NCBI GenBank assembly: GCA_022606135.1
Contig: JABYQN010000014.1
Coordinates: forward strand, 744,001 to 808,000
Direction of reading: 5' to 3'
Source: Fomes fomentarius
Lineage: Eukaryota > Basidiomycota > Agaricomycetes > Polyporales > Polyporaceae
Length of the DNA stretch: 64,000 nucleotides
Shown: positions 55,381 through 64,000 of the stretch, piece by piece
Numbering within the stretch: position 1 is the stretch's first letter
Layout: the number at the start of each line of letters is the position of its first letter
The notes under the pieces: generated by a model
What the model was told of the DNA's origin: nothing
Seen by the model: the letters and a program-made list of their open reading frames with translations, nothing else
The model's database searches: none
Position numbers and translations under genes: made by a program

Positions 55381-56647
55381 TTATGCATTTACATGGAACA
55401 CATAATCGTCTCGTTTCCTACGTGCAGTAGATTCTGTGATCCAACCCGGGACCTCCGACCCTTTGTTTCCACTGAAGACCAAAAGTAGTTCGGGGAAAAT
55501 GGGGTGACGGATACTGCGTGGCTGACGCACTGGCACCCAAACCAAACACCCTTCACGAAGGAGGAAAACCCAAACCTGGAAAGTACTGGCGGCCCTGTCC
55601 AGAATACGGTGCACATACAGATCCCCCTGAGCCAAGCTCACACTGAGGTCTATGTTGACAGGAGCTGAGATCGCAGCTACCCCTTGGGAGCTGAACCACC
55701 TTGCTTCGTGATTCTTGTTTCTGAGCTTCCATTTCTGAGGTTCGAGCGACTGCATATGGATTAAACAGGTTTCAGACGTCATATCCCCAAAGGAGTGGCT
55801 TACCTTCCGTGCAGCGTTGTCCTGTGGAGCCGTCGATATATGTGGTGCATCGTTGAGGTCAATTGCGGTCATTCCAGTACCCGAAGGTCCCACGAATTCA
55901 GAGGACTCTGAGGCTGGAACAATCTACAATCGATCGCATTTTGAGTTTAGTAAGTTATCTGAGTAAAAATTCTACATACCGGCTGGAGACGATCTTTCCC
56001 CTTCTCTGCCTTCTTTGCCTTATTTACGTGAAGGGATCAGTTCTGAGACTACCAATTGGAGTGTGTCTCACTCGTGTTTCCATCACTAGTGTATCCTTGG
56101 AATGTATCGAGCTCCGTGTTCTCGTGCTGCTACTGCTTCTTTGGGATGTTGAGGGAATCTACTATAATAAACGACGAGTCGTTGCGGAGTATACTGATTG
56201 TCTCACCCCATAAAAGGAGACGCGCTTTCTGGTGGTTCGCAAGCTGGTATCATGAGTTGCAAGCGATGGCTTCGAAATGGAAGCCGTGTTTGTCATATCC
56301 TGAGATGCGTTGAATTCCGGTGGACCAGGCTAACCTTCCCTATGAGAAAGAATGCGGGTTCGAGGATGGCTCATCGTGCTCACAAGCATGGACTCTGGCG
56401 TTGAGGATATATTTACGACTCCTGTCCGCATGGAATGGGTAGAAACTTCTCCATCCTGGATAGTGTGAACTGAGCAGACTCCCGTGTGTGGCGCAGTGAT
56501 ACGTACATGGAAAAGTTTCCCATTTGCAAAGCGCAGCCGGAGAAGAGGTTCATCGTCGTTTGACCGAATGGGATGTGATGCAGGGAGAGTATAGCTGCAT
56601 GGTTTGTCAGGATGGACAGGGAAGCGCACCTCCCATTCGTCTGCCAT
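55381..56647 (-). CDS. Hypothetical protein, spliced
   Basis: The 3' part is convincing: an exon ending at 55980 (KKAEKGKDRLQP) joins 55923-55804 (IVPASESSEFVGPSGTGMTA) and 55749-55381 (SLEPQKWKLRNKNHEARWF to DDYVFHVNA), all in phase with GT-AG introns. Upstream, a frame from the ATG at 56647 (MADEWEVRFPVHPDKPCSYTL, LLRLRFANGKLFHV) is on the same strand and probably belongs to the same gene, but I could not connect the two parts across 56050-56330. No family recognised. SLAQGDLYVHRILDRAASTF and VWVFLLREGCLVWVPV suggest a globular beta-rich domain. Confidence 0.5.
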
Positions 56648-57159
56648 ATGAGTTAGGTGGTAACAGAAGAATGAGTCAACAAACGCGCTGCTTCGTGCCA
56701 CTCCTATTTGCAATCTTAGATCCTATCGGGACCGTTTATCGGGAGCAATTAAGCGCCTTCAGAGTTTACTCTGTGCATTTCTCCGCATAGAGAAGGGGTT
56801 TCACGGCGGGCAACGGTCAACACTGGAACGGACACATCCTGTCCTCCACCCAGAAACCTTGGAGAAACGATCAGTTTGCGCAGTTTCGCTTAGTATCTCA
56901 CCGCGTGAAACTGTTGATTTTCATTTTCCATTTCCCACCCCTTCCTGACCTCGCAAAGGATGCGATCTTTGCAATGTGCAAAGAGCCCCTCCAGATAAAG
57001 TCGTGGAACATGGGCGAGAATGGTCTCCTATTCCGGTCCTGTATACTTTGAGAAGATCGGGTAGAGCGTCAAAAAGGGATGTGGACGAAACTATGGGAAA
57101 GTCAGCACGAGCAGGCTCAGTACAGTGCAAGGATGGTACCATGAATATCAATTATATTA

Positions 57160-60080
57160 GTGCAACACGTTGAACAGGTCAGTATTGAACGACAGGGAGT
57201 ATTGGAACGACAGGTAGTAGTGTGAACCATAGAGTATTGCACATGTGGAACACAGAAAGTCAAGAACAACAAGCAATGCATGTCGCATAGGACATGTTAC
57301 CGGACCGAGATGGATAGTAAAGATACAAGCAACCGTCAGCAAGCGATCTAGTATGCATAGGATGCAAGTACGTACCGGCTGTACAGGCACCAATTGACAG
57401 GATGCATCCTTGCGATGCGGCAACGGGGGATCCATCCATACGAAGTTGCGGATGCATCGGCGGAGACGCGTCCATTGCGAGTAGATGCGGACACGCGGGA
57501 TGCATCCTTACTACGTCGTTCAAGTTGTTGCATATCGCAGATGCATCCTGTCTCTTGGTGCAGGTTGTTCGGCGTGCTGGGGGTGCGTGGGTCCGGTGGA
57601 CTCGTGCCTGGCGGAAATTCGGTCGAGCTTGCGAAGGGTGTGCTTGGTGCGCCTGTCGGATATGCGATAGAGGATGAGGATGGCGTGCCCACTGAGAGAT
57701 GTAGGACAAGACGTGGTGGAGATGCTCAGGCAGATGTACGCGCTCGCGAGCGGATGTGGCTGAGGTCCCCGACACCGTGCCGCCCGACACGACTGCAGTG
57801 TCGACGAGCTCACGAGGCAGTATCGATGCGTCGGATACGCGTGCCGTGCGCAGAGCTCCAACCCAACTTAGACGATGATTGTCGGGCGGGGAAGGGTCGG
57901 CATCATGGAGATGAGCGTGAGGAGGTACGCTGGTCAGATGGACGGTCAACGCACGGGTTCTCATCCTCGGCTGCCTCTCCATCCGAATCTTCGTCCTGCC
58001 CCTTTTGTTGCGCCTTCCTCAGCGGTTTCAGTATTTACCTGTTCCCCGTCCTAATGCTTGTCTGCATCGGAGTGCAACCGGACGTGCCCGTCTGTTGCGC
58101 GAGTTGCCAGGCGATTCCGCAGATCGCGAGTCGGTCGTTATGCGCTCCTTGATGGTAGACAGACTTCAATAGAGCGGGTTTCTGGTGCTCGAGTAATGGA
58201 CGGAGGCGGTCAGGAAGGATGTGAACTAGGATATCGGATGATGAAGCAGGTTGTGTGCGTCGCCCGTTGGCTGGGAAAGTTGCGGTACCCCGTTGAGGAG
58301 GGAGAAGGCGACTCCAGCTCTGACATATCAACGAAATCGAGCCTAGAAGATGTGTGCGGGTAGTGCGCTGCGGCGCTGCTTTGTAGGCAAGCATTTGATC
58401 GTGCAGCCTCTGTCGGCAAAGACACAGCTGGTAACTACCCACTGGGGGGATACATGCGCACGACTGCAGTGTAGGAAAACCGAGGTCTCGTCTGAGAGTG
58501 TTGAGGATGGATGTGCTGGCGACGAATAGCCAAGAGATTCTCTGTGAGCGGAGGATGAGACGCGCACCCACTGGAGTCGGCGTGTCGGTCACAGCCTGTG
58601 CGAGGGTATGTGAAGCGATCCCAGAGTGCGTCACGCGGTCGAGCACAGTGCGAGCGTAAGGTGTGAATGCGAGTGGAAATCGCAAACGTGCTCGGCGTAC
58701 GATGCAGACGATAAGCGGGTGGACGTGCAGAGTTGTGCTGCAAGTCTGCTGCAGGAGGGATGTATTCGAGTTAGAATGTCTGCACGAGCCGTCTGTGATA
58801 GCGAAGAGAGGTAATGTTGTCAGTTTCGCTGCAACGCTACTTAGATAGGGCAAGGGTGACGAAGAATCACAAGACGAGGAGCTAGGCGTCATAAGTCCAC
58901 CTTGAGACTGCGCTTCGCTTGAGTGTGTATGGATACGGAGGTCGGGAAGTGGATGACCTGCATGTTGGGAGAAGGGCCGAGGGCAACGTCGAAGGGTATG
59001 TCGGTATATCAGCCGTCGCACCAGCCGCTACATGCTGGGTTAGATGAGAAGACGAATCGCGCTCGCTTTCGTATTTATCTTGTTGCGCTGTAGCGGTTTG
59101 GACCCGGAATGGATGGGAATTGAGGTGGTAGGGGGCGGCAATGGGAGGCGGTGGAGGGAACCTCAGAATCAGAATCATACCCCACAAGCCCGCTCCCTGA
59201 TCTGCCTACAACCCTTCAGGTTGTTCAAGTTGTTCAAGTCAAGATTCAAGCTTCACGACTGACTAAGACAGGGGCTCACAAATTGATTTGACCCCATGAG
59301 TCGGAGAGTAGCATAGTTGGTTGTGATGATGCCTCACGGCACCGGGAAGTCTCTCAGAATTTGTCGGCGTGAATTCGTAGTCCGAGGACATAGAAATGGG
59401 GAAGGGGTCATGGTGGACGGACATGGGCCGGTTTCAAGTTGAGCAATCACCTCGAGCCGCGCGCCCCAGGCGCTAGTGTGAGCCACCGGCCGGTGGATCT
59501 TACAGCAAATCGTTTGAGTACAGAATGGCGGGCGCGAGAAGTTAGGACACTGTTGTGACCAGTGATAGAGATCTCGCACTAGTTCTGCACAACTGCCAGA
59601 GAGTGGACATAAGTAGCGACAACACCTCTAAGCGGCGTACTACCGCGGTCACCGAGACCATCTGTAGACGAGAGACGCTCACCCGATAAACAGACACGAG
59701 ACGTTAGGCACATGCGATTGACTTCGTTCGCGCGATCCTAAGGGCTATATGACTACTACTATGTCTTCTGTAACCCGCGTAATCAATTGCCTTGGCAAGC
59801 TCCCCCAATTGTTGCGTTCCCGGGTCACCATCTTCACACTTGCCTTCTACTCCGCATGCCCGTAACGCACCCATTCCCGCTTGCTATACGTCGTCAGCGT
59901 GGTTTGTACAGGCTTCGTTGATTGAGGCAGCTCTTCGCTATACGTTTGAGGTGTAGGAGTTGGATCAGAGAGTGTAAGGATACGAATGGCGATCTCCTTC
60001 ATATCGGGAGACGTCCGTCTGTTGACTAACAGTGAGACTTACTGCCTAGTTGCATGAGTGAAGCATATACCTCTTTAGCC
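57160..60080. other. Largely non-genic region with repeated GATGCATC
   Basis: No supported gene. Long open frames at 57260-57980 and 58035-59021 on the minus strand are rich in His, Pro, Ser and Arg with no domain. The palindrome GATGCATC occurs four times, at 57401, 57451, 57499 and 57540. Confidence 0.45.
57401..57547. repeat. Four spaced copies of the palindrome GATGCATC
   Basis: Starts at 57401, 57451, 57499 and 57540, spaced 50, 48 and 41 bases. Some copies are extended to GGATGCATCC. Function unknown; a protein-binding site array or a worn tandem repeat are both possible. Confidence 0.7.
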
Positions 60081-60084
60081 GACA

Positions 60085-63000
60085 TTCGGCCCACACATCC
60101 AACTCATGGAGGAACCTGCCTTCAGTGTTCTCCGCAGCAACAAGCGGCCCTGCAGGATACCTAATCGCGGTCAGCCACAACAAGGATACCCTCCGAATAC
60201 TCGACATACAGCTCCTCTGACGCGTCCCAATCGCTGCGCTTCACGATGGTCATGGATATCCAGATCTCCGCTGATGTTGGGATCGAAAGCCAATCAACCA
60301 TGTTCACAAATGAATTGGGCATTGTCGACGTTTTCCGGACGGGCAATCTCACTTGGGCGCAAGAGCCACTGCCGCCAGGACCGGACAAATTGTGAAGGTA
60401 CAATGGCGCAGGGGACGTCCTCGAGAAGCGCGTTGTTACCGTTCAGCGCATTGTCGTGCATGTGCTTCAGTCAGTCTCGCCTGCCCGGTCCAGATCAGTA
60501 CGTTCGGATACTGAGACGACATAGGACACTAAACCTTCTCTTCCTCCGCCTGCTTGCGATACTCGCGCTTGTCCTCCTTAGAGATGTGCAGAAGCGCTTC
60601 ACAAACAGGACAAGGCTGCGCAGACGTCGATGGCGGCCTCCAATTCGGGAAGAGCTCCTGCAGTATCCCGTATGCTTCTGCAGATATTCGTCACTGGGCT
60701 GATGTATTCGTTGCCAGCCCATCTTGGGCGTCACCAGTCGCCAATCTTTGTAACAACGGAATGTCAGCATGAGCAAGACGCATGGATGAAGAGACCGCAC
60801 CTTTCAGCCATGCTTTCGAGATGTGATACCCGGTCTCGTCATCTTCGACAGCAGCAACCTCGTCAAAGCGGGAGACGAGCCGCGGATGCTCCACCTGATA
60901 GAGCTTCTCTGCAGCAGCCAGGCATGAGCATGCCGCACACATTGATCACATGCGCACCCCAAAACAAACGCTCTACGCACACTGCACATACGTCTGCAGT
61001 GGAGAGCCTCAACACGCAACCGTCCTCCTTTTTGATCCGAGAATAGGCGACCTGCAGGGTCGACCTCAGTCGCGGAGTCGATTACTGCCGAAAGAAAGAA
61101 CACTGACCGCCTTGATAACCTTCATGTTGTTCACCTTCTCCGGGTCCAGCTTCCCATGCGTGCAGACGACATCCAACACAGATATCGGTAACTCCGAAGA
61201 TCCTTCTTGCGGTGCCGCACTACCTGAGAGAGCAGGCGTGGTCTTCGGTGTCTTCGGCTTCGGTATATGTCGAATCAACCAGGACTCCAAAGCTTGTCGA
61301 CTTGCAACCACGGCATCCTGAGGGTCGTCAGGGCATTACTCCACAGCGTGATAGGGCTAGGATCTCACCTCAGTGCGAGATGTCACATCCCACGACCGAT
61401 AGATGTCCATGACCATGTTGCGTATGTGGTGGAACCGCATTTTGGCTTCCTTCTCGCTGTTGGGGAACGATCAGAATGTTGTGATACAGCGGTGAATGAT
61501 ACACCCGACAAACCGCAGACTATATGCATCACAGGCCTTGACGTGTTCTGCGTTCAGGAAGCGCACAACTTCCACCACTTTCTCTGGAGGTTCGTCTGCA
61601 GAGGGAGAGTCTATTGACGTGGGTGCTGAGCTCCCACTAGAGCTAGCCCCGTTAGCTTTGGCTTTGAGGGTTGGTTTCGAGCCCTTGTTTTCAACACGGG
61701 CATAAATCAGCATGTATGCATCGCGCGACGAGATATACCTAATACAGATTAAGCTTGAAGGACAGAAGGTAGATGGCACTCACTCTGGGCCGTCCTTCGG
61801 TGACTCTTCGCTCTTCTGTGAGGTGAGGGGTCTGTGTCATTTGTGTGATACATCAGCCATAAGCCAGGACGCGCACCTGTGTTCAGCCCTTACTCAATGA
61901 TTTCCATGTTGCTGTCACTGTCAATGCGTCGACGCTTTTTAGGCGGACGGCCTCGAGTTGGAGCATTGGCAGGCTTCCTGATGATTGACTTAGCATTGCG
62001 ACCACATGAGACGGAGATAGTACTGACCTGGTGTCCTTCGAGCCCTTTACCCCTTTCCTCCCGGCATCGAGCCTGGGAACAAGTGAATCGATCTTGGTCA
62101 CTACCTCGTCGTTGAACTGGTACCACTCCTGGTTCCTATACAGGCACAACACATGAGCTACCCGCGTGGACCATGACCGATGATTGTGCGCACCGTACGT
62201 CGAATACCTGCGCCTCATAATGACCGTGGTAGGCGCTTGTATGCGGGAGAACACCACGAAGTTCATACAGGTTCTTGCTTGCCTTCGTGTGCTTCTTCTT
62301 GCGCTGTTTACGGTCCTCGTCGGGGCCAATGAACCTGTCCATATCAATGAAGGTGGGTATCAGGATGGTCTGCTTCGACGTCTTGCGCTCCATCGATGAG
62401 AGGTCGTAAGCGAAGCGGAGGAGAGAGAAATGCAGGACTGGTGGGAGCTCGCGGAGTCCAGTGTACCGTTTGGCGTCTTGTAGACTGTCGCATCGCTGGC
62501 ATAGATACCTAGGGTGCGTACTCGTTAACGACTCTTCCTGCGGCGTAACAGGATTCATATACTTGTTGTCACCGGAGAGAATCTCTGGCTCTAGAAGGGC
62601 ACCTAGGCGATCCTCGTGCGTTGCATTGTTCTGAGATGATATGAGCAACACGAGAAAGCACTGATTGTCATATGATACCCACTTCGAGATTGACCTCGAA
62701 ATCAGAGTCTCGCTCTGAGCGTCGTTGGCAGTTTGGACAGACCGTATTGTAGACCAGTTTGCCTTGGAACTGTGCAGGCATCAGCACACCAAGATCGTGA
62801 AGGAACATTTCAGATTCACCTGATTAGGTATCAGCGACTGCAGTTCTGGATTCTGCTGTTTCCTGAACTCGTTGTCAAGATGAGCCATGAACAGTTTAGA
62901 GAACCTGGGAGAGTTATCAATGATGGAGTTTATACAACGTGCTAGCAACGCCACGTACTCCTGAGCGTCTTGTTGCTCTGTGGCGCGCAGTTTCAAGCTC

Positions 63001-63510
63001 TCAACCAGCTTAACTCAGACTGGGTTGAAAGCAGTCAAGACGCTGTGTTGCATGGCAACAAAGGTCACTTGCAGTTGGAAGATCTGAGATTCCTAGAATA
63101 GATTTAGAGGTATGCTCCGTAAGTGCCGAGAAGAAGTACCCACTCCGAATGAATGCTGCGCGTCTTGAGTGGGTTGACATGCATAGACACCCTTGCGGAA
63201 TGGTATTTCCTGAAACCAGACCTACACGACGGTGCATCAGATCATGCGTGTGATCACCACAGTGATTCTCTTACTTGTAGATAGGCATTCGCATAACAAG
63301 TAGCCCCAAAATTTCTAGGAGTCAATGAGAATCGCAGTGAGCGAGGAAGATGCGGTAACGGCCTACCTTCAGGCCTATCGGAGTGTATCCATCTCTTGAT
63401 CTACAAGAGGGTTTACCCGATAGATTTGCTTTGATGTATGCCTCGTGGGCGTCATCTTCGCCCCGCCCCATCTCAGGTGATCCCACTTACAACCTCAATG
63501 CTAAAGGGGC
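60085..63510 (-). CDS. Ubiquitin carboxyl-terminal hydrolase, USP48-like
   Basis: Cysteine protease of the USP family that removes ubiquitin. Many short exons. The catalytic Cys box NFGATCYANAYLQ is a 40-base exon (63314-63275); then VWFQEIPFRKGVYACQPTQDA, FQLQVTFVAMQHSV, LKLRATEQQDAQEF, SKLFMAHLDNEFRKQQNPEL, two CxxC pairs (VYNTVCPNCQRRSERDSDF and YLCQRCDSLQDAKRY), LRELPPVLHFSLLRFAYDLSS, and the His box AYHGHYEAQVFDV with YQFNDEVV. The C-terminal half has a DUSP-like region (ISKAWLKG, LFPNWRPPSTSAQPCPVCEA) and ends RLKR. Order and content match USP48. One defect is seen: TGA in frame at 63017-63015, inside an apparent six-base insertion between FNP and VKLVES. The first exon (KKWTAKDAG, near 63540-63510) and the very 3' end are uncertain. 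Otherwise the gene looks live. Confidence 0.85.
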
Positions 63511-63859
63511 TTACCAGCATCCTTCGCCGTCCACTTTTTTCCCTCTGAGTTGACTGTCTTACTCTCTCGTAAATATATCTATGCCTTGTATCTGAAACAA
63601 TGAGCGAAAGAAGGCGCCCCTAATCTTTACGACGTCGACGTCACTTCCTCCCAACTGCCGCGAATGAGACCGCGCCAGAGCCGGGGCTCGATGGACGTGG
63701 ACCTTTCGGGTGGTGAGAGCGCGCCAGGATGGTCGCGGAGGCTGGGGTCTGGGTGGTGGAGGGGGCAGCCTGCTGGGCGCCAGTGGAGGAGTTCCGAGTC
63801 GAGAAGAGCCGGCGCCGGGCTCTGCAATCTGTGGTGACTAGAAGCTAGCTGAGGAAGAT

Positions 63860-63898
63860 GAACGTTCAACGTTCAACGTTCAGTACGTTCAGTACTCA
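63860..63898. repeat. Short tandem repeat AACGTTC
   Basis: Three tandem copies of AACGTTC followed by two of AGTACGTTC/AGTACTC. A simple repeat with no known role. Confidence 0.75.
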
Positions 63899-64000
63899 GT
63901 CGTGACACGTGCCGCTTAATCAGCTGGGTCGAATTGTCCGATGCCGCCGGCCTGTTTACCATATTTCTACAATCGCCCCTTCACCATAATATTACCATAT

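Noticed and set aside
57260..57982. Minus-strand open frame of 240 codons over the GATGCATC cluster
   Set aside because: Low-complexity translation (His, Pro, Arg) caused by the repeats; the opposite strand is equally open.
58035..59021. Minus-strand open frame of 328 codons
   Set aside because: Composition is His/Arg/Ser/Pro-rich with no domain or hydrophobic core and no matching splice pattern; likely a chance frame in a GC-skewed region.
5733..63017. Genetic code change with TAG read as an amino acid
   Set aside because: Not adopted: the supposed sense positions are not one amino acid, the affected genes have other lesions, a TGA is also found in the USP gene, and the membrane protein at 10596 appears to end at TAG.
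1..64000. tRNA, rRNA or CRISPR features
   Set aside because: Scanning by eye for tRNA B-box-like GGTTCGAAT and for regularly spaced repeats gave nothing convincing; CRISPR is not expected in a fungal nuclear genome.

Overview
The window looks like nuclear DNA of a filamentous basidiomycete, most likely an Agaricomycete close to Polyporales-type mushrooms. The support is many short GT-AG introns (about 50-65 nt), GC-rich coding sequence, and recognisable fungal families: Sfh1/Snf5, Bna3, Fpr3/4-type FKBP, a USP48-like protease, MYND-finger and F-box proteins of the kind expanded in mushrooms, a Kha1-type K+/H+ antiporter, a fungal ADAM protease and a Tnp2-type CACTA transposon. Gene models were built by eye from splice sites and family resemblance; no search was run.

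Two kinds of gene are mixed. The first is coherent and probably live: an unassigned membrane protein (10.6-12.4 kb), a MYND-finger protein with five exons (25.9-28.1 kb), an F-box protein (33.6-35.2 kb), a small five-exon gene (50.4-51.2 kb), an FKBP with a nucleoplasmin-like domain (53.0-54.2 kb), a USP48-like ubiquitin protease (60.1-63.5 kb, one stop codon inside), an FHA/Chk2-like kinase (17.4-19.5 kb, two doubtful junctions) and SFH1 (1.1-2.7 kb, one missing splice acceptor). The second kind is a graveyard of conserved genes that still carry introns but are truncated, frame-shifted or internally deleted: BNA3, two small heat-shock proteins, a SET/NAP protein, a dynamin, a SUB2 helicase, an ADE2 PurE domain, an exon of mitochondrial DNA polymerase MIP1, a PMC1-type Ca2+ ATPase, a DUF5695-like protein, a GDP-fucose synthase, a KHA1 antiporter, an ADAM metalloprotease and a second copy of the membrane protein.

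Layout: 1.1-2.7 SFH1; 3.9-8.6 BNA3, HSP20 pair and SET remnants; 10.6-12.4 membrane protein; 16.6-17.0 a small terminal-inverted-repeat element; 17.4-19.5 kinase; 20.2-24.8 dynamin, SUB2, ADE2 and KHA1 fragments; 25.9-28.1 MYND gene; 29.8-30.4 MIP1 exon; 30.7-32.7 transposon remnants; 33.6-35.2 F-box; 36.5-39.6 PMC1 and DUF5695 remnants; 40.3-44.9 a chimeric run of GDP-fucose synthase, KHA1, ADAM and KHA1 pieces on one strand; 45.5-46.3 membrane-protein paralogue; 47.0-47.8 and 50.4-51.2 small genes; 53.0-56.6 FKBP and an unknown gene; 57-60 kb little; 60.1-63.5 ubiquitin protease.

The most unusual part is 40.3-44.9 kb, where pieces of at least three unrelated host genes are joined on one strand, one junction in frame, and where a 580-bp piece (also present 20 kb away at 24.2 kb) and a perfect 102-bp repeat abut exactly. 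Intron retention argues for DNA-level shuffling, not retrocopying. Gene-fragment capture by a transposon is one explanation; assembly chimerism is the main alternative. Some one-base lesions fall in homopolymers and could be base-calling errors.
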